This document shows positions 50,196-59,671 of a stretch of 64,000 nt of DNA, in pieces (positions within the stretch are counted from its first letter, which is position 1; each line of letters opens with the position of its first letter). A model generated the notes under the pieces. It ran no database searches, was not told the origin of the DNA, and saw only the letters and a program-made list of their open reading frames with translations. Source of the DNA: Sympetrum striolatum (Eukaryota; Arthropoda; Insecta; Odonata; Libellulidae); NCBI GenBank assembly GCA_947579665.1, contig OX388345.1, positions 71,849,454 through 71,913,453 on the forward strand. Reading direction: 5' to 3'. The translations under genes and the position numbers were made by a program.

Positions 50196-50262
50196 GCTTT
50201 CTCTGGGAATCGAACCCAGAAGCGCATTCATCAAAGGCGTAGGCTTTACTCTATTGGCTATT
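50193..50262 (-). mobile_element. tRNA-related SINE head fragment
   Basis: The minus strand reads TAGCCAATAGAGTAAAGCC (box-A-like), then CCTTTGATGAATGCG and CTTCTGGGTTCGATTCCCAG, a perfect T-arm with box B, and AGAAAGCA. The CCTTTG-TGAA-GCG block matches the CCTTTGGTGAAAGCG block of the SINEs at 8.9 and 59.6 kb, so it is probably a related but diverged family. No tail or target duplication was found. A complete functional cloverleaf is not formed. Confidence 0.55.
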
Positions 50263-50799
50263 CATAGATTATTTAATATGTTAAAATCTTAAGTTGCTTT
50301 TTATTAAATTCTGGACTAATTTTGACGTAATTTGTCCTTTCGCGTACTTACACTATTTATTTATTTATTATTGAATAAACTGCAAGCAGAATTTCTTTCG
50401 GTGGCATCTCCAACCATTATCTATCTACAACGTAATTCTAACCCCAATCCCTCACGCAAAGAAATATTCCAAAATTCGAACACCGCAACACTACAACAAG
50501 ATCTAATTCAAATACATCTCCCCGGTACCCCAAACAAAATATTTACTCAACATATATCTTCTTATCACAAAGACTTCTTTTTACAGTTTATAATTTCATT
50601 TTTCAGGCCAAAATGTCTCTTCATCGTTTTCATATCGTCACGTTTACAAATATCCAAATAATAGAAAAAATAACAAAATTGAACTCTCTTAATTACATAA
50701 ACTACAGCATCTACTTTTAAAATCCTTTTTATTTTTCGCTAAGGGTTTGAAGACCTCTTCAGGTAAAATATTCCATTCCTCAGTGGAGGATAGACCACT

Positions 50800-50980
50800 C
50801 AACTACCAGGGGTAGAGTAGGTTAGAGTATGCGGTAGAGTATATAGTTCGTATACTCTACCGTATATTTGTTGTAAGTTGTCCCTTCTCGTTCGTACATT
50901 ACCGGAGGTTGGAGTAGAGTAGAGTATGCGGTAAAGTATACTCAATATTACTTATCTATTTTGTATACTCTACTGGATTT
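50800..50980. repeat. Two linked foldbacks based on GGTAGAGTATA
   Basis: The first hairpin has perfect 12-bp arms, CGGTAGAGTATA (50832-50843) and TATACTCTACCG (50851-50862), with a 7-nt loop. It is followed by a second version, GTAGAGTATGCGGTAAAGTA near 50923, with an inverted partner TATACTCTAC near 50967-50976. Together they form two tandem copies of a palindromic unit. The second copy abuts the duplicated exon segment at 50976. Confidence 0.8.
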
Positions 50981-51072
50981 CCCACCGAGTCAGGTTCATG
51001 GGCATGGCGACCTATTCCCACTAGTGCGAGAAGGAAATTGTGCAGTTTAGGCGGCGTATAAATAGACAAGAG
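50976..51072. repeat. Partial second copy of the 49.4-kb exon start
   Basis: Matches 49394-49492 with roughly 15 differences. On the minus strand it still has an upstream TAG, an ATG and MPMNLTRWEIQ, but the frame hits a stop directly after, at the junction with the palindromic repeat. The GC-rich remainder of the exon and its donor are absent. On the plus strand a TATAAATAG word (51057-51065) lies within it. It is a non-functional duplicate unless only the promoter flank matters. Confidence 0.8.
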
Positions 51073-52938
51073 TCTTTAATTAATGGCGCGGCTTATAAGT
51101 AAACAGCCTTTATGAAGGAGAGCTTCGTTGCGACTTGAAAGCTCTCCAATGCGTTTGTATCCGTCTCTCTGTCCGCGGTTTTAACGAGCGAAGAAAAAGA
51201 ACGCTCTTTGAAAAATTTTAATGGAATATCGCGGATAATGGTTTGCTCAGGACTTCAAAGGAGAGCAGAATTCATTAAAGTACTCCTAGGAAACTTCGCT
51301 TCGGAAATGTTTTCCCCTTTTTGTTTCATTTCCTTTTAAAATGAGGTTTTGATTCGGTCGTTTCGATGCCTATTTACTTATTCACGGCGTTGAGTATGTT
51401 GAACTACTAGATGTCAACGGTCGCGGAGTAAGCTTTGAGGAGAATGTGAGACACATTTTTAGTAGCAGATCAATCAAATTTGACTCTTAAATGTTCTGTA
51501 TGTAATAGTGCATTGACCGATCATAAAAATTCGTGACTTTGAGGGGAAAAATCCAGCCGTCCCTCTAATGTGGAAGTTTGGAAAATAATCACCATTTAAA
51601 TTTACATGAATCTTAACATGTGATTTAGGGCTAAACGTAAGGTCGAGATGTAACATATCGATGGTCGGAATACGATAATTCGAGATATCGAAACTGGTTA
51701 ACTTCCTAATATCCAAAGCAAGGAAAACTAAATTATATGAAATTGTTGTATATTCATGCGACTCTGCGTCAAAAATATTAAATTTTGTATTCTTTGGCGT
51801 CAATGAAAGTAAAATGTATCTGCTATATTGATACGTCTTAGTACACTAATGAAATCATTTATAATGGCTCTTTCTTGAAATATTTCGGTATTTTAGAATG
51901 TTACTTGTTTTACAATGAAAGATATTACTGCCTTATTACTGCAGAAATATTTAAATTTATTGAATCAAATTTTAGGTTAAATTACCTTTGACGTAGGAGA
52001 ATTGATGAAATTCTGTTGGGAAGTAATCAGAAGACGTCGCGAGTTTCTGAATAATGTAACTTTTTCGGAAGGCAATTTCAAAAAGCAGTAAAATTTGACA
52101 ATATCCATTGTTAAATATTCGACAAATTAATTGAATTTGCTTAACGCAGTTAATTTGGATTTTATCGAGTCTAACAATACATTTTATTTTTTGGCTCTAA
52201 GGATATGGAAAGTTTGATAATGTGAAGGGATTCATATGGAAATCATGTTTTGTGATCATTTAATTGCGTAATGATTGATATTTTTATAACTGTGGCACAA
52301 TTAAAAATTTCATTGATGTCAATCTAGAAATATTTTAATAATACAAGTATAGGCTTGGTATTCATAATATTATCATTAAAATACATTTTCTTTTATTCAG
52401 CTTTTATGTTTTTTCGCATATCATCGCAATCATAAACATTCATGTCGCGACGTTGTCTTTGACTTTTCGCTCGACTTGTTGACGACATTTCCTTAATGGT
52501 CCGAAATAATCAATTTATGTATTAGGCATAAATCATTAGAGACTTTACTTTTAATGGATGTTGTATTGAGATTCCAATTTGTGACAAGTAGCTTTCGGAG
52601 CAGCGTGGTATCTTCGACCAGGTATTTATCCTGAATGTTATGCTACGCTCACACCGTATCCAATGAGGCCCATTTAAGTAAATTAAATTCGTGATATGCT
52701 CCCGCAAAATCCCATTACAGAGAAATTATCGTGACGTGTGTAAATTAAACGTACTTGAAATATTCTGAGCGGCTATAATACATTTGTTTTATTTATTTAC
52801 AAGTGAGATAGTTTTCAAATTATAAATTGATAAAGAATTCTGTACATAATCGGAGTTCATTATCTTTTTACTAACCGAAAGTTTTGTAATTAAGGTAGAA
52901 ATATGAAGTATATTTTCTCTCGTCATATTGCTTTAATA
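51073..52938. other. No gene seen
   Basis: 51090-51300 is slightly less AT-rich and has a short GGAGAGCTT/AAGCTCTCC foldback (51118-51151). The 109-codon minus frame at 51474-51803 has no domain. The rest is AT-rich. Confidence 0.45.
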
Positions 52939-53187
52939 AAAGATACACTTTTCTTTATACTCTAATAAAGGACGAATGGTAAATGTTCCATTCATTAGTA
53001 TGTGATAGCAGTAGCATAGTACCGCAACACGTATTACTTGAAATTATTTACTCAAAAATGAAAATCAATTTCATTAATATTTATTTCCTTTCCGGTTAGG
53101 TGTCCTCATTGTTTTCCGAGTGACTAAAATTTAATTGGTTTTAACAGAAGTTGTATTCATGAAGTGACGACAGCATTTGTGTATTTG
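52939..53187. repeat. ~250-bp direct repeat, copy 2
   Basis: Second copy of 49934-50195, about 3.0 kb away in the same orientation. It has TTTCCGGTTAGGTGTCCTCA intact and a shortened right end, and lacks the SINE-like sequence that adjoins copy 1. Confidence 0.85.
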
Positions 53188-53784
53188 AGAATGGAAAACG
53201 ACTTATATCATATGGTATCGCGGGCGCGCTATGAGTTATTTTATTATTGATATTTCATTTTTCCAAGAAAAATGTTTGGACAACTTAGCTTCAGATTTGC
53301 CTTAGTAGAATTCCATAATTCAGTATATTAACCAAATTCTTATGTTCAGGCTTGCTTGTCTCTATATCCTGTACATAAAAGCTTGTTTCCTTATACTCTT
53401 TCTTTCACGCAGTCTAATAAAAGAGATGTATTTTTCGGTACATTAGGTTTTATTAAGTTTTCCATAGGCTATTCGCAAAAGATTGTTTTAGAATATTATT
53501 ATGTACCGATCAAGAATCCAGATTTATATTTCGTAATCTAAATGTTAAGTTAACTAAACTTTGTGGAGAAACATTCCCTTAGATATATTCAGGACATAGA
53601 AAAAACAGTTGACGATCTTTGACCATTCCTGTAAGATTACTCTGGCTACGATCAAGGAGAATGCATTTAATTTTCTTGAATTTCGGAATTAATTTTCTAT
53701 TGTCAAAAGAGAAATTTAACAAAAATAGCCTATATTAACAGCCCTTTATAAAAGAATTTAATTTCTCCATTATTTCAACGTAAT
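53188..53784. other. No gene seen
   Basis: AT-rich spacer to the LINE tail. The 61-codon plus frame at 53356-53541 has no motif. Confidence 0.45.
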
Positions 53785-54607
53785 ATTTATTTATTTATTT
53801 ATTACAATTTTCGCCGCAGTTAGACAGCAGTCTGGTGGCAGCTAATCTCAATATATAAAATATACAATTAATAATTAATACACAATCCATAAATAATACA
53901 ATCAATTAATAATTTCAATAAAAGAAAACAATCACATTACTGTAATTAATCATACCAATACCTTATAATTTTTATGTATAAATATAATTCCACAATTCCA
54001 CAATTATTTGAGCATATACTAGTAAGTTCACACTACAATAATACAGAACATTTCTTCTTAAATGATTTTGGATTTTTAGGAAGGGACTCAAAGAGCTTCC
54101 CAGGTAACTTGTTCCACTCTGCTTTGCCTCTATTCAAGAAAGAGTAGTTAGCTATATTGGTTCTTTGCGGTCTAAGTTTTATTTTGTGATTATGACTTCT
54201 TCCTAAAATGTTTGGTGTTTCTAATAAACTTTTGAAACTTTCCCATCTTACTACCTGCAACTATCTGGTCAATACAGCCTGTTTATTTTCCTCCTCTTCT
54301 CCAGCGATTCCCATCCTAGAATCTTGAACATTTCTGACATGCTATCTGTTTTCTTAAATCTACCCATAACGTAACGAGCTGCTTTTCTTTGAAATTTTTC
54401 TAATTTCTTTATGCGACAATTCTCATGAGGATCCCACACTGTTGTAGCATATTCTAAGATTGGCCTAACTAAGGTTAGGTACCCCAATTCCTTTGCTTTC
54501 TTACTGCTACCTTTTAAGTTTCTCATGACGTGATGTAATGTCCTATATGCCTTCGCTACCAAATAATCAATGTGTTTTTCCCTATATCTATAATGATATA
54601 TTATCAT
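53785..54607 (-). pseudogene. 5'-truncated LINE with 3'-UTR and (AATA)n tail
   Basis: The first minus frame (54607-54269) reads EKHIDYLVAKAYRTLHHVMR, then LVRPILEYATTVWDPHENCR, KLEKFQRKAARYVMGRF and LGWESLEKRRKINRLY and stop. A second frame (54260-54033) continues LGRSHNHKIKLRPQRTNIAN, YSFLNRGKAEWNKLPGKLFE and SFKKK. The order is a typical post-RT C-terminus of a LINE. The break between frames lies near 54262. The 3'-UTR (about 53806-54032) ends in an (AATA)n tail (plus-strand TTTATTTATTTATTTATT at 53785-53803). It is a third LINE family in the window, with a different tail from the (GATGTA)n family. Confidence 0.92.
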
Positions 54608-56049
54608 TTATATCTATAATGATATCACCTCCAGGGATGTGTCCTATCCTGATTTACGACTCACTATCCTGAATTGAGATACAATGAAAGAAAACCTCTC
54701 TTTAAAGTTTTCGTGGCAATGTTTAATGCGTTACGGGACCTGCGATCCAAAGCGATTTTCACCCCAATAACATTGGGTGCTTCGAGAATCAAAAAGCAGG
54801 GAGGACCATCAATCGAACCCTATTTTCCTTAGAAGTTAGATCAATACTCACGGTTTTTTCAAGGCGGCAATTATCTCCCCATGGCTCAAAGAAGGAGGAA
54901 AGTTATGGATATGAGGCGCATCCTAATGCGAGACACGCTATCATTAGACTACTCATCCACTCTTATGATGGAGCTTCACTTGGTATAGGCGCGTGTGCGT
55001 GCCGGGGGGTGTTCCCTCCAAGAAGGGGAGAGAGGGTGGTTGACGATGCCCTCAGGGGAGGGCCGAAGGGGGAGTCAGTGCGCCGCCGCGGTCAGAGGGT
55101 AGACCCAGCTCTTCCCTCAAATTGCCCTCTCATACTCGCGAAAGTGTGGAATAAAAAGGCGCGATTTTTTTTTGGTATTCGCTCACCTGATTTGCTTCTC
55201 TTTGGGTGGAAATCCATTGATATTTTCACGGCAAAACATATTAATTCACCTAACAGAAGTCTAACAGCAGAATAAACATCTAATAATTGAAATGATTAGC
55301 ATATATGTAAACATATCTAAACTGAAAAATATGCAGAAATGAAATTAGAAATTCTACGTGAATGTAATGAATGTAATGATTGTTGGATACTATTCCAAAC
55401 GATTTTTAATGATTATTTGTTATTACTTTGTGACGAAATGCAATGACTGATGTAATGATGTAGAGTTATGTATGGAGTTGCATTAACATTGCCACCGGAC
55501 AGTTGTCCAATTGTAACGTGTGTGTAATAATGATAATTCCATGCTCTAAAACATTCTGAAATAGCAGATAAGAAAATGTCAAATTTAGTGTCTCTGAATA
55601 ATGTATATTCACATAGAAGATATTAAATATATATACACACTCGTCAATGAGACACCGCACATGGTCAGCAATGCTTATAATTCCTAGTCTACCATTCCTT
55701 CTCCAATTCTACGTAATAGCAGTTACACGCTGCTTCCAATCACTACGGTACATCACGGTTTTACATTAATTCACTTCATACCATAGACTAAACGCAATTA
55801 ACCTATGATTAGTTTACGCTTCAGTTCATACAGAAGAGTCCTTGGATTGTTTTGGATTCGCTAGGTGTTATGGGTAATGCACGTTACCTAAAATTCTTTA
55901 ATACGACCAACGAGGCCAATCAGAGGAAAGTTAGATATTCAATAATTTAAAATTGTAGAACCATCATTTTGAAGCGCTAATTTCAATCAACTCCATAGGT
56001 AAAATCAACCCTGAAAATTTGACAATGTAGATTTGTTGAATTTAAAAAA
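54608..56049. other. Mostly AT-rich; GC-rich patch at 54985-55135
   Basis: A sharp GC-rich, G-rich patch (gtgccgggggg, cagcgccgccgcggtc type words) covers 54985-55135. A plus frame through it starts at GTG, not ATG, and has no domain. It could be a CpG-island promoter. Elsewhere nothing is recognised. A small direct duplication of TATATCTATAATGATAT lies at 54583-54625. Confidence 0.3.
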
Positions 56050-56290
56050 GTTTTTTCTTCCAGTTCACTCAGGTTCGCGCCTTTCTATTGCTTTTGCCTT
56101 TGGTGCCCCGCGCGAGTGTTTTGTTTTCGCTACTCTTTTCGCGCCAATTCGCGATGGGTCGCGAATTGGGGAACGAATTTATGGCGAAAGGATTTGGAAT
56201 CGGCGAGAGCAGAGGATGGGCTAAGGTAATTAGTGTCCGCGGGCGAAACATTTTTTGCGGGTTTCGCTGTCGCGAGTGGGTCTGAGTACG
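56050..56290 (+). promoter_or_regulatory. CpG-rich island with a perfect hairpin; possible tiny exon
   Basis: CpG-dense block with TTCGCGC, CCGCGCGAG and TCGCGCC words in otherwise AT-rich DNA. It holds a perfect 11-bp hairpin (56144-56169). An ATG at 56154 could give 24 codons (MGRELGNEFMAKGFGIGESR, then GWAK) to a donor-like AAG|GTAATT at 56225-56226 (phase 0), but the frame also stays open upstream. The island may be a promoter or first exon. The coding call is weak. Confidence 0.3.
56144..56169. repeat. Perfect 11-bp stem hairpin, CCAATTCGCGA
   Basis: CCAATTCGCGA (56144-56154), loop TGGG, TCGCGAATTGG (56159-56169). The two arms are exact reverse complements and centre on TCGCGA inside a CpG-rich island. 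Confidence 0.9.
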
Positions 56291-57674
56291 GTGGAAACTA
56301 ACTTCGCTTGAAGTTAAATTTTAATTTATTTACTGACGTTTTAGCTGTTAGTGGTGGGGGATTGGTTTTGAAAATAGGGAGCCAAATTGGAATGTTAACG
56401 TGGTGCCTTTTACTATGAGATTCCGACCTCATGCTTCAATTATATATACATGATTAAATTTTTTACTTTAAAATGTGGAAAAGGATACTTGTTTGCATTG
56501 ATACCTTGCTGTTTCTAAGTTTTAGTAAACATAATATCGGATGATTTAGAAAGTGGAGGGAAGAATGATACTTCCGAAGTTCGGGGAAATGATTTCTTCT
56601 AAATGTAAAATCTTAACTGTATTGACCGATGATTGCCTGAATGGACTTTTAAGCTACTGACTGAGAACTAGTCTCAATCATCTTCGCATTTCCCATTATC
56701 TACTAGTATTTTGTCCTTCCTTCTGGTATGTATTACTTATCTACAATAAATATTATGTGATCGTACTCATCCATTGTGCTGCTAGGTTATCCACAGTTTG
56801 TGTAATCTGATTTTGGCTTGGAGTTATTGCGACGTGTAATATTGATTTAATCGAAGAAAAGTGTAAGTAAGGTGTAGGTAGATGTTAAGTGATGCATTTT
56901 CTCCAGTTGACATTTAAATTGCCGTATTAATTACAGAAGAAAAGATGTAGTGATAATTAAAGGCTCAACCTCTCTACGTTTCAAAGACTAGTAGTGTATT
57001 TTGGACACCTCATAAAACTAAATTTTCAGCTAGTATCCGCTTAGTCACGAATTTGGGATGATGAAAGAATTCGGTGATGAAAACAATCTGATAACCCTGA
57101 CCTTCAGTTACATATTATGAGATAGAAGTCACGATAAGAAATTAAGTGAATCGTTAGTTTTCATAGCCCACACAATAACAGAATTCATTCCTTCATAAGA
57201 GAGAATTTGAAATAAACATCTAGGAATTAACTCTCAAGTTAAAATATTCTTGAATTGCATGGGCAAACGCAGCATAAAAATATAAAGAACCAGACAAAAA
57301 CTTGACGGAATTATCATGTGATCCGTAGATCCTTATCGTAATGCTCCTGAATTGAAAACTGCCTTTTTGCGTTTCAAATTGTCTTTTTGGCGACTAACCA
57401 TCTCAAACCTCAACCTTCCATGAGTCACTTCAAACTACGAATGACGCTATAGAATACAGAATGTTGAATCATTATGACATCGGGCGCATATAAGTTCAAA
57501 GGAGATGTATTGCATCATTCCAAATATGTATTCAAGTATATTTTTTGCCCTGAGTGCTGTACATATATTCAGCTAGTGATATTCTTTCGAGAAAGATGAT
57601 AGCTTCACTAGCTAATCGTTGCACCATTTCATTAATCCCCCTAATTTCCTGTACATTGAGGAAGAATTTATATG
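56291..57674. other. No gene seen
   Basis: AT-rich DNA with short chance frames only. Confidence 0.5.
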
Positions 57675-57703
57675 AAAGCCTCTTGAATGACTCAAGAGGC
57701 TTT
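57675..57703. repeat. Perfect 12-bp stem hairpin
   Basis: AAAGCCTCTTGA (57675-57686), loop ATGAC, TCAAGAGGCTTT (57692-57703). The shape resembles a bacterial terminator stem, but there is no T-tract and no prokaryotic context. It is one of several perfect short-loop palindromes in the window. Confidence 0.9.
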
Positions 57704-57849
57704 AAAGTTGAATTATTATCGAGCTGTCAAAATAGGAATATAAGTTCTCAAGTGCTTTCTCTTACTAACTGGCAAGATAAAGTCATCTTATTCCATCTGG
57801 GGATCTATTCTCACCGTTTCTTTGATTTCTCTGCTATTGTATTTATCTT

Positions 57850-58230
57850 TTCTTCTTCTATCCAGGTTTAGGCTATAAACCATTTCTGGCTTCACATTAC
57901 CATCTAATTCTTGGACTTGAGACGCTTCTTTACCCAAGTGGTTCTTACACCAAAGCCTGCATTTTAAATCTTTCCAAATGCATGCTTTATACATGTTGTT
58001 CCCACCTATTTTGTAATCTGCTAATTTATCATGTATAGGCTGAGCACCTAGTTCCACTCTTACATATGTATTATTTAATCTGTCTTCCCTTGCACACCCT
58101 TCGATAACACAAAAAATTAATTTCAGATGAATCTGTTTGTCTCATTTCCTTTTGTTTTTCTGCCCAACATTCTGATCCGCACACCATAGTGGGAACTGCC
58201 ATTATAATACTTAATTTGAGTTTATCTCAT
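57850..58230 (-). pseudogene. LINE ORF2 C-terminal fragment
   Basis: Minus strand, upstream to downstream: MAVPTMVCGSECWAEKQKE (about 58200-58145), which matches the VPTLLYGSE.W block of animal LINEs; a joining segment with INFLCYRRVCKGRQ; then RLNNTYVRVELGAQPIHDKL (from about 58080), which matches the R-N-ELG-QPI-EKI block; then HVYKACIWKDL and the end VKPEMVYSLNLD. Frames shift between blocks. The 57788-58057 frame alone would look like an orphan ORF. The full context makes it a LINE remnant ending near 57850. Confidence 0.85.
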
Positions 58231-58317
58231 TGATTTGCCTTTTTGTGGGGTCAGTACTATAAGATTCGTACATCATTATAAGGATTTTTAGAGATTTGGA
58301 CTGGACTTTTTTTTTAA

Positions 58318-59587
58318 CCTCCTCAGTCCTGATGTAGCATATATGCTACATGCGGTCTTTATTTATTTCAGGCGCTATCATCGTTTGTAGCGCGAGGTGG
58401 CCGGGTGTATTATCTGCTCTACAGTACGCGTTTCGTGATTTTGCTTCATTTTTTTTCCACGCTGCAATTGACAGGTGTCAGCACTAATTATAAGAGACAC
58501 GTGTTTTTACATCTCGCCATGGCAAGAAGAATGGATTTTAATTATTGTGATTATCTTGTTTTATTAATTGTAATGTACATATAATTGCTTATAAAACATT
58601 AATAAATGTTTAACATATTAAACATAATTAAAACATTATTAAATGTTTAATTTAATGTTCAAATCAATAACTAATTAGTACAATATCATGTTGTTAATGA
58701 GGTAGCATATACTCTACATTAGGCAACCACCTATACTTTTCTACATTTAAGTCATGATATTTTCATAACATATTTCATATTATTAGATATTTTATTGACT
58801 GAATTTTTAATTTTTAATGCTGTTTTTACTCTTGATAATGAAGTTTAACATCAATATTCCTTATATTATTTTGTATTTCGATTGCTATATTTATTTACGT
58901 ATTAATTATTTAGTAAAATTTAAATTAGATTAAATTTTATGCATAAAATATTTCAGTTTTGACGGAAACAGATATTGTTGAAATGATCGACACTATCGAC
59001 CCTAATTTATCCGATCTCGAGATAGATGTTGGGGAAGATGATGAAGAGGACCTTACAGTTCGCCCAATAACTCCAGTGTTCGACGGAAGTTCTTCAGAAT
59101 CTGAAGACGATTCCATCGATCTTGCTGAGATTCAGCGGAGGAGAATGGTTTGGAGACATAAACACGAGTTAGTTGCTACTGTTGTCTGAGAGAGTTATTA
59201 ATAGAATTCGTTCGATAAGATTAAAAATATTGAATAGTATCTCTCTAATTTCTAGTTTCCAACCTAATGTCAGTTTTGGACAAGCTTCATCTTCTGCACC
59301 TGGATTATCTGGCGTGAAAAAGTTTTCCTGTGTTTCACGGAAAAAAGAAACTGTTTTTTAACATTTCACAAAAAATAACTACGAAAAAGGCGTTATAACT
59401 TATTAAAAATTCTTTATAATATAGAAAAAGTTTAATAAATGTTTCATGTGTTCAAAGTATTTTCTACCTCTTTGTTATTTTCCTCTTAAAAACCTACCTA
59501 TTATTGACCTAAGATCGTAAAATGTAGAAATACGCCCATTACAATACAAAAATTAAATTGTTCAGTCAATCGTTGGGACTGAGGAGG
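58318..59587 (+). mobile_element. piggyBac-type element, 1270 bp, non-autonomous
   Basis: Exact 12-bp terminal inverted repeats CCTCCTCAGTCC (58318-58329) and GGACTGAGGAGG (59576-59587), flanked on both sides by TTAA (58314-58317 and 59588-59591). TTAA is the target duplication of the piggyBac superfamily. Two bases inside the left repeat is a perfect 20-bp palindrome, ATGTAGCATATATGCTACAT (58332-58351), with an imperfect relative at 58702-58719. Usual autonomous members are about 2.3-3 kb, so this copy is internally deleted. A remnant exon is listed separately. Confidence 0.88.
58956..59189 (+). pseudogene. Residual N-terminal piggyBac transposase-like exon
   Basis: An acceptor-like ATATTTCAG at 58947-58955 precedes an open frame. 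It has no ATG at its start (the first in-frame start-like codon is TTG at 58959). It reads DIVEMIDTIDPNLSDLEIDV, then acidic GEDDEEDLTVRP, then SSSESEDDSIDLAEIQRRRM and VWRHKHELVATVV and stop. An acidic Ser-rich N-terminus followed by a basic W-(R/K)-(H/K) block resembles the N-terminus of piggyBac-like transposases. The DDE catalytic core and the Cys-rich C-terminus are absent. The assignment leans on the TTAA-flanked terminal repeats around it. Confidence 0.5.
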
Positions 59588-59595
59588 TTAACTTA

Positions 59596-59671
59596 GGCTC
59601 CCGGTTAGTCATGTGGACTGCGCGTTTGCCTTTGGTGAAAGCGGTCCCGGGTTCAATTCCCGGTGGGAGCC
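59596..59671 (+). mobile_element. tRNA-derived SINE head (76 nt), next to the piggyBac-type element
   Basis: GGCTCCC at 59596-59602 pairs exactly with GGGAGCC at 59665-59671, giving tRNA-like length and an acceptor stem. Inside are TAGTCATGTGG (box-A-like), CCTTTGGTGAAAGCG and a perfect T-arm CCGGG-TTCAATT-CCCGG with box B. One extra T lies between the T-stem and the acceptor, and the anticodon arm does not fold normally, so I call it a SINE head and not a gene. It is the same family as 8907-9034. After AATATGCAATAGTAC the tail diverges and no (TAC)n run is seen. It starts 4 bp after the right TTAA of the piggyBac-type element. Confidence 0.75.

Noticed and set aside
57788..58057. Orphan 89-codon gene
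   Set aside because: In context with the upstream GSECW block and the ELGAQPI block it is a LINE C-terminus.
59596..59671. Functional tRNA gene
   Set aside because: The acceptor and T-arm are good, but there is an extra base before the acceptor, the anticodon arm does not fold, and a related copy at 8.9 kb has a SINE tail and target duplication.
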